From contig JAZSQK010000011.1 of NCBI GenBank assembly GCA_045537915.1, positions 70,654 to 134,653 of the forward strand: a stretch of DNA of 64,000 nucleotides. Direction: 5' to 3'. Position 1 is the first letter of the stretch. Every line of letters starts with the position of its first letter. The position numbers and the translations under genes are program-made. Under the pieces are notes generated by a model. The model did no database searches, was not told the DNA's origin, and was given only the letters and a program-made list of their open reading frames with translations. This stretch comes from SFWF01 sp045537915. GTDB taxonomy: Bacteria; Bacillota; Clostridia; Oscillospirales; Acutalibacteraceae. Below are positions 31,429-39,987 of this stretch, piece by piece.

Positions 31429-31791
31429 ATGAAGGATATTACTCTCGGCACGGTTGAAAGCCGATTTGCCGAAATAATATGGGAAAACGAGCCGATGAGC
31501 TCTTCGCAGCTGTCCCTCCTTGCAGAAAAGGTACTCGGTTGGAAGAAAACAACATCCTACACCGTGCTCAAGAGGCTTTGTGACAAGGGGCTCTTTCAAA
31601 ATGAAAAGGGCACCGTTACCTCTCTTATATCGAAGGCAAAATTTTATTCTATGCAGAGCGAGAGGTTTGTTGAAGAAACCTTTGACGGCTCTCTGCCAGC
31701 CTTTCTTGCTGCTTTTACAAGAAACAAAAAGCTCTCTGCAGAAGAGGTCGATGAGCTTCGTCGACTCGTCGTCGAGTATGAGGAGAAATGA
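31429..31791 (+). CDS. BlaI/MecI/CopY-family transcriptional repressor
   Basis: A 120-residue winged-helix repressor of the BlaI family. Its N-terminal domain shows GTVESRFAEIIWENEPMSSSQLSLLAEK and the recognition helix KKTTSYTVLKRLCDKGL; the C-terminal helices give the dimer interface and the region that the paired protease cleaves, with DGSLPAFLAAFTRNKKLSAEEVDELRRLV as expected. It starts after GGAGGAAATGAT. Its stop overlaps the ATG of the blaR1-like gene (ATGA), so the two are coupled. Two matching operators lie in its own promoter. The regulon outside this pair is unknown. Confidence 0.93.
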   Translation: MKDITLGTVESRFAEIIWENEPMSSSQLSLLAEKVLGWKKTTSYTVLKRLCDKGLFQNEKGTVTSLISKAKFYSMQSERFVEETFDGSLPAFLAAFTRNKKLSAEEVDELRRLVVEYEEK

Positions 31792-33545
31792 TTATGTCTG
31801 ATATATTTCTTAAACTCCTTAATATGAGTATAAACGCAGGTTGGGTTGCTCTTGCCGTTATCATTCTGCGCCCTATACTCTATAAGGCTCCGAAATACAT
31901 TCGATGTATTTTATGGGCTTTTGTCGGAATAAGGCTTATATTCCCTTTCAATATTGAAAGTGTACTCAGCCTTTTGCCTAGCAGTGAAACGGTGCCACCG
32001 GATATAGTTTATTCCAAAGTTCCGACGATTCACAGCGGAGTTCCCCTTTTGAACAATACTGTAAACCCGATAATCTCATCAGAGCTTGCCCCCGATCCGA
32101 CAGCAAGTGTTAACCCCGTACAGATTATTTTATTTATTGCATCTATATTATGGATAGTAGGTTTAGTCGCTTTGCTTACCTATACCACAGTAAGCTATAT
32201 AAGGATTAAATTCAAAGTACGTGAAGCCGTTTTGTTTGAAGATAATATCTATATCTGTGACCGTGTTGACACACCATTTATTCTCGGCATAGCGTGGCCT
32301 CGGATATATCTCCCCTCTTCAATGAATAATAGTGACCGTGAATTTGTTGTGGCCCACGAAAGATCGCATCTTGTACGCCGTGACCATATTTGGAAGCCGC
32401 TCGGATTTTTGTTGCTTTCGGTATATTGGTTCAATCCATTGCTCTGGGCAGCTTATATTCTGCTTTGTAAAGATATTGAACTTGCCTGCGATGAAAAGGT
32501 AATCTCGTATTTCGGCAGTGAGATCAAAAAAGACTATTCGACTGCACTTATAAACTGTAGCGTTCCAAGAAAAATACTTGCAGCCTGTCCCCTTGCCTTT
32601 GGTGAAACGGAGGTAAAAAGTAGGATCAAATCGGTATTGAATTATAAAAAGCCTACTTTCTGGGTAGTGGCGGTTTCCCTCATCCTTTGTATTGCGGTTG
32701 CTGTTTGCTTTCTTACTAACCCAAAGGATAAATGGGTATCGGAAAACTACGGTATAGTCGGAACCTCTGCAGGAGCTGAATACGGCGGTGTTGTTTTCGA
32801 GGTCGTTTCGGCTACAATAAATGAAGAATTCCCGCACATTGAGGTAAAGTGGACTAACAAGACCGATAAAACTCTATGTTTTGGCGAACTCTATAGCCTT
32901 TTTAAAAGCAACGAGGAATTAGAGGTTAAAGAAAATATGGCCTGGAATCTGCCGGCCTACGGAATACTGCCCGGTGGCGAAAGTGTCCACACCTTTAATC
33001 TTGACTATTACGACATAAGTCAAAACGGAAGCTACCGACTTGAAAGCTGGTTCTGGTTCAGCGAGGACACCTCAAAGGAAAAACATTGCGCCTATGTAGA
33101 TTTTAAAATTGACCGCCGTTTCTCCTTTGTAGGCAAGGTCTACCGAGGAGAAAATATGGTGTTTGAGGAAGGTTCTTTTTCATCCGTAATCTATACCGAT
33201 GAGCATATACCCGAATTTATGATAAGTGACGATAACTGCCATTTGCTTACAAATGCTATAGCAAAGTCAACCTCTTATTCACAGTGGACCGATATCGGTG
33301 AGCTCGAGTCGTTTAAGCTTTCAAAACCTATGTGGGATGAGATGCTCGGCAATTCACTTTGGGACAGTGGGTATTCGGCAGAGGCACTTCGTAAAAATAA
33401 CTACAACGCATTCAGAGTTATAAACTATGAACTTGGTTGGCAAGCCTACCTGCTTGAGCAGAAAAACGGAGATATCTACATCGCATACGGATATACAGAC
33501 CCATATATGATACGTTGGATATTTAAAATGAAAGAAATAGACTAG
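31788..33545 (+). CDS. BlaR1/MecR1-like M56 membrane metalloprotease with a non-penicillin-binding sensor
   Basis: A 585-residue membrane protein. Residues 1-310 are the M56 peptidase part: several transmembrane helices and VVAHERSHLVRRDH at about residue 187, a HExxH-type zinc motif with Ser in place of the usual position, and ELACDEKVI as third ligand region. A further helix follows at about 290-307. The C-terminal ~270 residues should lie outside. BlaR1 has a penicillin-binding transpeptidase domain with STYK and SxN there, and none is seen; instead it looks beta-rich and Ig-like (VKWTNKTDKTLCFGELYSLF, LPGGESVHTFNL). The stimulus is therefore probably not a beta-lactam. On signal it should cleave the BlaI-type repressor. 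Confidence 0.85.
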   Translation: MIMSDIFLKLLNMSINAGWVALAVIILRPILYKAPKYIRCILWAFVGIRLIFPFNIESVLSLLPSSETVPPDIVYSKVPTIHSGVPLLNNTVNPIISSELAPDPTASVNPVQIILFIASILWIVGLVALLTYTTVSYIRIKFKVREAVLFEDNIYICDRVDTPFILGIAWPRIYLPSSMNNSDREFVVAHERSHLVRRDHIWKPLGFLLLSVYWFNPLLWAAYILLCKDIELACDEKVISYFGSEIKKDYSTALINCSVPRKILAACPLAFGETEVKSRIKSVLNYKKPTFWVVAVSLILCIAVAVCFLTNPKDKWVSENYGIVGTSAGAEYGGVVFEVVSATINEEFPHIEVKWTNKTDKTLCFGELYSLFKSNEELEVKENMAWNLPAYGILPGGESVHTFNLDYYDISQNGSYRLESWFWFSEDTSKEKHCAYVDFKIDRRFSFVGKVYRGENMVFEEGSFSSVIYTDEHIPEFMISDDNCHLLTNAIAKSTSYSQWTDIGELESFKLSKPMWDEMLGNSLWDSGYSAEALRKNNYNAFRVINYELGWQAYLLEQKNGDIYIAYGYTDPYMIRWIFKMKEID

Positions 33546-33571
33546 AATTATCAGTATTGGGACAATAACAG

Positions 33572-33605
33572 AAAAAGACATTGCAGCTGTGCAATGTCTT
33601 TTTTT
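33572..33605 (+). terminator. Terminator of the blaI/blaR1-like pair
   Basis: AAAAAGACATTGCA pairs with TGCAATGTCTTTTT around a short loop, followed by more Ts. Confidence 0.92.
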
Positions 33606-33606
33606 A

Positions 33607-33635
33607 TTGCCCTATTAGGTGTTTTCGGTTATACT
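33607..33635 (+). promoter_or_regulatory. Promoter for the PlsC-like gene
   Basis: TTGCCC (33607-33612) and TATACT (33630-33635) are 17 bases apart, about 40 bases before the ATG. Confidence 0.55.
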
Positions 33636-33676
33636 ATAAAAAGCGGCAACCCCAATTTGTTTGAGGAGAATTTTTC

Positions 33677-34951
33677 ATGGAAGTGAATTATAAAAAGAAA
33701 AAGTATTACAATACTGCGAAATATCCGATACGTCAGCCGAGGATAATGACCTTTTTGCTTTACATCGTCAGCAAGGTGGCCCTTATGTTCGGTCCTAAAT
33801 ATAAAATTGAGAAATTTAATATGGAAGGTTTAAAACCTCCCTATATTTTGCTTTCAAATCATATGTATTTTATTGACTTTGAGCTTTCGGCTGTGGCTAC
33901 CTTTCCGCACAGAGTAAATAATGTTGCAACTGTTGACGGATACTACCGCCGCCCATGGCTTATGGAATTACTCGGTTGTATCTGCAAAAGAAAGTTCACT
34001 ACCGATATTCATCTTATTAAGTCTATTAAGAGGGTGTTACAGAAAGGCGACGTGCTTTGTATGTATCCCGAGGCTCGTTACTCTCCCTGTGGCACTACGG
34101 CCATTCTTCCCGATTCTCTCGGAAAGCTCGTTAAGATGATGAAGGTGCCTGTTGTTGTGATGCTTCATCACGGGAATTATCTTTATACTCCTTTCTGGAA
34201 TTACAGAAAACCCCGTAAAAATGTTCCTCTTTACACCACTCTCACAAAAATTTTAACTGCCGAGGAGGTTGCTGCCCTTTCGGCTCAGGAAATCAATGAA
34301 AAAATCAAGACTGCTATGGAGTATGATGAATACAAATGGCAGAAGGAGCAGAATATTGTAATCGATGAGCCATTCAGAGCCGAAGGACTTCACAAAATAC
34401 TTTATCAGTGTCCTGCTTGTAAGGCCGAGGATATGGCAAGTGAGGGCACAAAGCTTTTTTGTAAAAAGTGCGGCAAGGTTTGGGAGATGACCGAGCTTGG
34501 AGAGCTTCGTGCCGAAACGGGAAAAACCGAGTTTTCACATATTCCTGATTGGTATGAATGGGAACGCAGTCAGGTCAGGGCAGAAATTGAGCGAGGAGAG
34601 TACTCCTTCTGCGACGAGGTTGAGGTCTATTCCCTGCCGAGATGTATGAAATTTGAAAAGCTTGGTCAAGGTAAGCTTACTCATGACCGTGAGCGAGGTT
34701 TTGTTCTGACAGGAGAGTATAACGGAGAGAAATATGAGATAGAGCGTCATCCGTCGGGAATGTATGGTGTGCATATCGAATATGATTACTGCTATCTCAG
34801 ACCTGAGGACTGTATTGATATTTCGACCGAAAAGGATTCCTTCTACTGCTACCCCGTAAAACAAAATGTTGTTACCAAGCTTTCTCTCGCAACCGAAGAA
34901 ATATTCAAGCTTCATATGGAGAAGGTCAAAAAAGAAAAGGTTAAAAAATAA
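33677..34951 (+). CDS. PlsC-like acyltransferase with C-terminal zinc ribbon and extension
   Basis: A 424-residue protein, far longer than a usual 200-250-residue 1-acylglycerol-3-phosphate acyltransferase. The acyltransferase part (residues ~50-200) has LSNHMYFIDF, giving the HX4D catalytic motif, and YPEARYSP for the second block. At about 240-265 lies a zinc ribbon CPACKAEDMASEG followed by CKKCGKVW. The last ~150 residues (YEWERSQVRAEIERGEYSF onward) form a separate domain with no family I recognise. A membrane-associated lipid or glycolipid acyltransferase is likely. It is monocistronic with its own promoter and a bidirectional terminator. Confidence 0.82.
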   Translation: MEVNYKKKKYYNTAKYPIRQPRIMTFLLYIVSKVALMFGPKYKIEKFNMEGLKPPYILLSNHMYFIDFELSAVATFPHRVNNVATVDGYYRRPWLMELLGCICKRKFTTDIHLIKSIKRVLQKGDVLCMYPEARYSPCGTTAILPDSLGKLVKMMKVPVVVMLHHGNYLYTPFWNYRKPRKNVPLYTTLTKILTAEEVAALSAQEINEKIKTAMEYDEYKWQKEQNIVIDEPFRAEGLHKILYQCPACKAEDMASEGTKLFCKKCGKVWEMTELGELRAETGKTEFSHIPDWYEWERSQVRAEIERGEYSFCDEVEVYSLPRCMKFEKLGQGKLTHDRERGFVLTGEYNGEKYEIERHPSGMYGVHIEYDYCYLRPEDCIDISTEKDSFYCYPVKQNVVTKLSLATEEIFKLHMEKVKKEKVKK

Positions 34952-34954
34952 ATT

Positions 34955-34985
34955 AAGAGCTACTCTTTCGAGTAGCTCTTTTAGT
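34955..34985. terminator. Bidirectional terminator between the PlsC-like gene and tyrS
   Basis: AAGAGCTACTC pairs with GAGTAGCTCTT around TTTC, T-rich on both strands, closing the ten-gene nusB-to-tyrS operon. Confidence 0.93.
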
Positions 34986-34986
34986 T

Positions 34987-36207
34987 TTATACTGTGAACT
35001 TGTGGAAAACTTTCTTTCCTTTTTTGATTACTACTCCGTTTTTGAGCATTTCTTCAGTAATCTTTGTTGCGGGGTCGGTTACCTTTTCGCCGTCGACCGA
35101 AACGCCACCCTGTTGAACAAGACGTCTTCCCTCTCCGTTCGAAGCAATAAGTCCGCCCTTATTCATTAGATCTAAAATTCCGATTGCGCCATCGGTAAGG
35201 TCATCGGCGCTAAGCTCGGTTGACGGCATATTAGCGTCGTCTGCACCGGCTGTAAAGAGTGCTCGTGCTGCATTTTGTGCCTTAACAGCTTCCTCTTCGC
35301 CGTGAATCATCTTGCAAAGCTCAAATCCAAGAACCTCTTTAGCCTTATTTAGTTCACTACCCTCTAATTTCTCATACTCTGCGATTTCTTCGAGTGTCAG
35401 GAAGGTCAGCATCTTCATACACTTGATAACATCTGCATCGTCTACATTTCTCCAATACTGATAGAAATCATAGGGAGAGGTCTTGTTGGCATCGAGCCAA
35501 ACTGCGCCGTTTGCGGTTTTACCCATCTTCTTACCCTCAGAATTGAGGAGAAGTGTTATGGTCATTGCGTGGGCGTCTTTACCAAGCTTTTTACGGATAA
35601 GTTCAGTTCCGCCAAGCATATTGGACCACTGATCGTCGCCGCCAAACTGCATATTACAGCCGTATTCCTTAAAGAGATAATAGAAGTCGTAGGACTGCAT
35701 AATCATATAGTTAAACTCTAAGAAAGAGAGTCCCTTTTCCATTCTCTGCTTATAGCATTCGGCTCTGAGCATATTGTTAACCGAGAAGCAAGCGCCAACC
35801 TCACGAAGAAGCTCAATATAGTTTAGCTTCAAGAGCCAATCTGCATTATTAACCATCTGCGCCTTGCCCTCGCCGAACTCAATAAACTTAGACATCTGCT
35901 CTTTAAAGCAGTCACAGTTATGCTGAATTGTTTCGGGGGTCAGCATATTTCTCATATCGGTTCTGCCCGAGGGGTCTCCGATATATCCAGTACCGCCACC
36001 GATAAGGGCAACAGGCTTGTTTCCACCCATCTGGAGTCTCTTCATAAGGCAAAGTGCCATAAAGTGACCGACATGAAGGCTATCGGCGGTAGGGTCAAAG
36101 CCGATATAGAATGTGGCTTTACCGTTATTTACCATATTGCTTATTTCTTCCTCGTTTGTGACCTGTGCAATCAGGCCTCTTGCTTTCAGTTCTTCAAAAA
36201 GTGTCAT
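34987..36207 (-). CDS. tyrS: Tyrosyl-tRNA synthetase
   Basis: A 406-residue class I aminoacyl-tRNA synthetase of the bacterial TyrS type. The HIGH-like motif is DSLHVGHFMALCLMKRL, the tyrosine pocket FLEFNYMIMQSYDFYYL and QFGGDDQWSNM, and the KMSKS-equivalent is KMGKTANGAVWLD. A C-terminal S4 RNA-binding domain is at about 340-400 (GLIASNGEGRRLVQQGGVSVDGEK). It is the last gene of the nusB operon, one base after recN, so it has no room for its own T-box leader; transcription must come from upstream. This is unusual for a Clostridial synthetase gene, which often has a T-box. Confidence 0.97.
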   Translation of the reverse strand: MTLFEELKARGLIAQVTNEEEISNMVNNGKATFYIGFDPTADSLHVGHFMALCLMKRLQMGGNKPVALIGGGTGYIGDPSGRTDMRNMLTPETIQHNCDCFKEQMSKFIEFGEGKAQMVNNADWLLKLNYIELLREVGACFSVNNMLRAECYKQRMEKGLSFLEFNYMIMQSYDFYYLFKEYGCNMQFGGDDQWSNMLGGTELIRKKLGKDAHAMTITLLLNSEGKKMGKTANGAVWLDANKTSPYDFYQYWRNVDDADVIKCMKMLTFLTLEEIAEYEKLEGSELNKAKEVLGFELCKMIHGEEEAVKAQNAARALFTAGADDANMPSTELSADDLTDGAIGILDLMNKGGLIASNGEGRRLVQQGGVSVDGEKVTDPATKITEEMLKNGVVIKKGKKVFHKFTV

Positions 36208-36208
36208 T

Positions 36209-37873
36209 TTAATTTCTACTCCTATCTAACAGTTCCTTTGCGGAATCTAATGTTGTTTTGGTTGTGTCGGTGCCTGACATTATTCTGGCTATCTCCTCTA
36301 CACGTTCATCGCCCTCAAGCAGTTTAACACCCGTGTAGGTTCTGCCGTCCTTAGTGCTTTTTTCTATAAGGAAATGTCCCTCGGCCGCAGCGGCTATCTG
36401 GGCTAAATGGGTAACGCAGACGACCTGACGTTGCTCGGCAACCTGTCGAAGTTTTAAGGCAACCTTGGAGGCGGCTCGGCCGCTTATTCCCGTATCTATT
36501 TCGTCGAATATGAGAGTATCTACATTATCCTTATGGGCTATTGTGCTCTTTATCGCAAGCATAACCCTCGAGAGCTCTCCTCCCGAGGCAACTCGGCTTA
36601 AGGGCTTTACCGATTCTCCTGCATTTGCAGAGATAAGAAACTCAACCTCATCACAGCCGACACGGGTATATTTTCCCTTTTTTATATCAACGATAAAACG
36701 GACATTGCTCATATCCATCGACGAAAGCGCCTCACAGACCTTTTGGGCAAAGATATCTGCCGTTTTTTGTCTTGATAAGGAAAGCCTTTCTCCCGCATCA
36801 ACAAGTCTTTGCTGTACCTCAGTCAGTTCTTCAGACAAGTATTCTAGCTCCTTTTCGTCGGTCTTGATGGCGTCCAGCTCTGCTCTTGCTTTATCAAGGT
36901 AGTCAATTATGCTTTGCTCACTGCCGCCGTACTTTGCAGAAAGTCGGTTTATAAGGTCAAGACGGTCATTTGTCTTTTCCCTCTCCTCCTCTGAATAGGG
37001 GCAGTTTTCAAGGAAAGAACGGATTGCATCCTGTACCGTATAAAGCTGATCGAGCGCCTTTTGGAGTTCGGCTGTTGTAGCTTCAAGCTGCTGAATTTTT
37101 GAACGCTCGAGCATTTTAACTGTCCCAAGTGTCAGTGAGACGGCACCTGCCGTTTCATCCGAACCCGCCAGACTCAAAATACACTCATTAAGTGCAGCTG
37201 CATTTTTTTCAAAGGACCTTATTTCTTCCCTTTTTTCCTTAAGCGCTTCGGTCTCGCCCGACAGAATATTTGCATCTTCAAGCTCTTTAATCTGATACTG
37301 CAAAAGGTCAATTCTGGCTAATTTACTATCCTCATCGGCCTCAAGCTCACGAATTCTGCGCCGAACTTCATTAAATCTTTTATATGCTGCAGAATATTCC
37401 TGGAGCAGTTGCTCATTTGAAGCTAAAAGGTCTAAATAAATATAATGGTTTTCGGGGTTCAGTAGCATCTGACTGTCGTGCTGACCGTGAATGTTTACAA
37501 GGGTTTTTGCAACCTCACGAAGCACGGTAGCCGTTGTCGGCTGACCGTTTATCTTGATGCTGCCCGAGGCTCCTCTGGAGAGAATCCTCTGAACCACCAG
37601 ATTTCCGTCCTCGTCAACATCAAAGCCGTTGTCACGCAGATTTTTAAGACTTGCCTTAGACAAATCTCCAAATACCGCAGACACAACCGCCCTCTCGGCA
37701 GAATCACGGATAAGCTCCTTTGAGGTTCTTTCTCCGAGCACCGCATTGAGAGAATCTATTACAATACTCTTTCCTGCGCCCGTTTCTCCTGTTAGCGCAT
37801 TAAACCCCGACAAAACCTCTATTTCGGCCTTTTCTATGACCGCTATATTCTCAATGTGTATGTATTTAAGCAT
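36209..37873 (-). CDS. recN: DNA repair protein RecN
   Basis: A 554-residue SMC-like ATPase for double-strand break repair. The N-terminal Walker A is ALTGETGAGKSIVIDSL, the middle is a long antiparallel coiled coil (about residues 150-350), and the C-terminal SGGELSRVMLAIKS signature with DTLIFDEIDTGISGRAA Walker B follows. Length and layout are typical. It lies 14 bases after argR, the common argR-recN order of Firmicutes, and one base before tyrS. DNA-damage control cannot be seen, as it has no own promoter here. Confidence 0.97.
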   Translation of the reverse strand: MLKYIHIENIAVIEKAEIEVLSGFNALTGETGAGKSIVIDSLNAVLGERTSKELIRDSAERAVVSAVFGDLSKASLKNLRDNGFDVDEDGNLVVQRILSRGASGSIKINGQPTTATVLREVAKTLVNIHGQHDSQMLLNPENHYIYLDLLASNEQLLQEYSAAYKRFNEVRRRIRELEADEDSKLARIDLLQYQIKELEDANILSGETEALKEKREEIRSFEKNAAALNECILSLAGSDETAGAVSLTLGTVKMLERSKIQQLEATTAELQKALDQLYTVQDAIRSFLENCPYSEEEREKTNDRLDLINRLSAKYGGSEQSIIDYLDKARAELDAIKTDEKELEYLSEELTEVQQRLVDAGERLSLSRQKTADIFAQKVCEALSSMDMSNVRFIVDIKKGKYTRVGCDEVEFLISANAGESVKPLSRVASGGELSRVMLAIKSTIAHKDNVDTLIFDEIDTGISGRAASKVALKLRQVAEQRQVVCVTHLAQIAAAAEGHFLIEKSTKDGRTYTGVKLLEGDERVEEIARIMSGTDTTKTTLDSAKELLDRSRN

Positions 37874-37886
37874 ACCTTATACCCTT

Positions 37887-38336
37887 CTAAATGAGTTTTT
37901 TGAGTTTTCTTGTCAGTATAATTGAATCCTGTTCTCCCGCCGTTACCGCAAAAACGGTATCATCACCCGCAAGGGAGCCGAGTACCGCATCACTGAAAAG
38001 CTTGTCCAGAGCGACACAGGCAGAAGAAGCCATACCGGGATAGCATTTTATTATTACGGTATTCATCGAATAAAGAACATCTACCGCACAGCGTGAAAAC
38101 ATTTCCTCATAGTGATCGTGGCTGTAGTTTACAGGAGAGGTTCCTGCAACAAGGTATCGGTAAACGCCCTCCTTGTCCTGTGCCTTGACTATGCGCAACT
38201 CCTTTATATCTCTGGAAACGGTAGACTGTGTTACCTTAAACCCCATATTGTAAAGCGCATCCTGAAGCTCATCCTGTGTTGTGATTACCTCGTTTTTAAT
38301 AAGCTCAAGAATTTTTTCCTGTCTTTTGTTTTTCAT
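37887..38336 (-). CDS. argR: Arginine repressor ArgR
   Basis: A 149-residue transcription regulator. The N-terminal winged-helix domain carries VTTQDELQDALYNMGFKVTQSTVSRDIKELRIVK, the ArgR DNA-recognition signature. The C-terminal domain that makes the hexamer and binds arginine ends with GSLAGDDTVFAVTAGEQDS, in which the GDDT stretch is the arginine-binding motif. It represses arginine synthesis and may activate breakdown. It is in the conserved tlyA-nadK-argR-recN block. No arginine genes are nearby. Confidence 0.96.
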   Translation of the reverse strand: MKNKRQEKILELIKNEVITTQDELQDALYNMGFKVTQSTVSRDIKELRIVKAQDKEGVYRYLVAGTSPVNYSHDHYEEMFSRCAVDVLYSMNTVIIKCYPGMASSACVALDKLFSDAVLGSLAGDDTVFAVTAGEQDSIILTRKLKKLI

Positions 38337-38348
38337 CTTTCCTACCTC

Positions 38349-39170
38349 TTAAAATTTCAAAGATAAGGTCTTATATATGGCGTTACCGCTAAGGTTTATA
38401 AGCTTTGCATCAAAGGGCGCCCTTCTTACCGTTATTACCGTGTCCTTGTCAACCTCACAGCAAAATCTGCCGTCAAGCGAGAATATTGCCTTTTGGTCGG
38501 AGCCGTTTGGAAGTTTAATTTCAAGAAGGCTCTCCTGATCGACTATAATCGGTCTTGCGGTAAGCGAATGAGAGCAAATTGGGGTTACCGACATGCACCT
38601 GACCGAAGGGTCGATAATTGGTCCGCCCGCCGACATTGAATATGCCGTAGAGCCTGTCGGGGTTGAGACGATGACTCCGTCGGCCCTGTAGCTTATAGTG
38701 TCGTCGGAGATTTTAACCTCAAGGTCGAGCAGCCTTGCAATTCCACCAGGTGCTAATACCGCATCGTTTAGGGCTATTTGCTCGGCTATAAGTTTTTCTC
38801 CCGAATAGACCTTTGCCTCGAGCATTAGACGGTAGGATACCTCATAATCCCCCTTGCAAAGTCTGTCAAGAAGGTCTAATCTATCCCTCTCGACATCAGC
38901 CAGAAAGCCCAACCTTCCCGCATTTATTCCAAGCACTGCCTTTGAATGAACTGCGGCATTTTTAGCATATCTGATAAGGGTTCCGTCGCCACCGACGGTA
39001 ATTATTATATCGCAGATTTCATACAGCATATCTTCCTGCACAAGATTTGTGTTAAATCCGCTTTGGGACATATAGACCTCTGCGCCGCCATCTTTAAGTC
39101 TTTTAACAACGGCTTTAACTATTTCGGCAGCTCCGCTTTTTTCCATATTAGGAATTATAGCTATCTTCAT
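38349..39170 (-). CDS. nadK: NAD kinase
   Basis: A 273-residue cytosolic kinase that makes NADP from NAD and ATP or polyphosphate. The TVGGDGTLIRYAKN motif (GGDG) and GIARLLDLEVKISDDTISYRADGVIVSTPTGSTAYSMSAGGPI block, which holds the NAD-binding Asn/Asp/Thr positions, are both clear. Length is normal. It begins two bases after tlyA ends and precedes argR, the usual Firmicutes arrangement. Confidence 0.96.
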   Translation of the reverse strand: MKIAIIPNMEKSGAAEIVKAVVKRLKDGGAEVYMSQSGFNTNLVQEDMLYEICDIIITVGGDGTLIRYAKNAAVHSKAVLGINAGRLGFLADVERDRLDLLDRLCKGDYEVSYRLMLEAKVYSGEKLIAEQIALNDAVLAPGGIARLLDLEVKISDDTISYRADGVIVSTPTGSTAYSMSAGGPIIDPSVRCMSVTPICSHSLTARPIIVDQESLLEIKLPNGSDQKAIFSLDGRFCCEVDKDTVITVRRAPFDAKLINLSGNAIYKTLSLKF

Positions 39171-39172
39171 AT

Positions 39173-39985
39173 CTACTCCCCTTTCAACTCGTTATGTGAC
39201 AGCTCCACCACATCGGCAGGGGTTACCTCACACAACATTTCGGGTTTATCTGTTTTCATAATATGAATTAAATATTCAATGTTGCCTTCAGGCCCTTTAA
39301 TTGGGGAATAATCCAGATTTTTTACTGAAAATCCGATATCGAGCATTAAAGCCGTTATTCTTTCAACAACCTCTTTATGTACTTCGATATCTCTGACCAC
39401 TCCCTTTTTGCCGACCTTATCCCTTCCCGCCTCAAACTGTGGCTTGATAAGGCAAACTGCCTGGCCGTTTTCCTTCATTAAGGTGCGCATTACAGGCACA
39501 ATTATGGACAGAGAAATAAAAGAAACATCAACCGAGCAAAAATCAAGCTCATCGGGTATTTGTTCCTTTGTAACATATCTGAAATTTGTGCGCTCTAGAT
39601 TTACAACTCTTTGGTCTGTGCGGAGTTTCCAGGCAAGTTGACCGTATCCGACATCTATAGCATAGACCTTTTTTGCGCCGTTTTGAAGCATACAGTCGGT
39701 GAAGCCGCCTGTCGACGCACCTATATCGGCGCAGACTTTATCCTCCAATGAAAAGCCGAAGCTGTTTACCGCCTTTTCGAGCTTAAGGCCGCCACGGCTG
39801 ACATATTTTAAAGCGGCGCCCCTAACCTCGATTATATCGTCGGGCTTTACGGTTGTTCCTGGTTTATCCGATTTTTGATTGTTTACATATACCTGACCTG
39901 CCATTATATAGGCCTTTGCCTTTTCTCTGCTTTCGGCAAAACCCGCTTCAAACACAGCGGCGTCAAGTCTTTGTTTCTGAGCCAT
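39173..39985 (-). CDS. tlyA: TlyA-family rRNA methyltransferase
   Basis: A 270-residue SAM-dependent 2'-O-methyltransferase of the TlyA/hemolysin A family that targets rRNA. The N-terminal S4 domain is seen in RLDAAVFEAGFAESREKAKAYIMAGQVYVNN. The methyltransferase domain has CADIGASTGGFTDCML as SAM-binding motif I and VSFISLSIIVPVM followed by CLIKPQFEAGRDKVGKKGVV. It is three bases after dxs and two before nadK. 'Hemolysin' is a historic name; no membrane-lytic role is implied. Confidence 0.94.
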   Translation of the reverse strand: MAQKQRLDAAVFEAGFAESREKAKAYIMAGQVYVNNQKSDKPGTTVKPDDIIEVRGAALKYVSRGGLKLEKAVNSFGFSLEDKVCADIGASTGGFTDCMLQNGAKKVYAIDVGYGQLAWKLRTDQRVVNLERTNFRYVTKEQIPDELDFCSVDVSFISLSIIVPVMRTLMKENGQAVCLIKPQFEAGRDKVGKKGVVRDIEVHKEVVERITALMLDIGFSVKNLDYSPIKGPEGNIEYLIHIMKTDKPEMLCEVTPADVVELSHNELKGE

Positions 39986-39987
39986 TT

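Noticed and set aside
32319..32837. 172-codon minus-strand open frame
   Set aside because: It is antisense to the M56 protease and has no ribosome site or recognisable domain.
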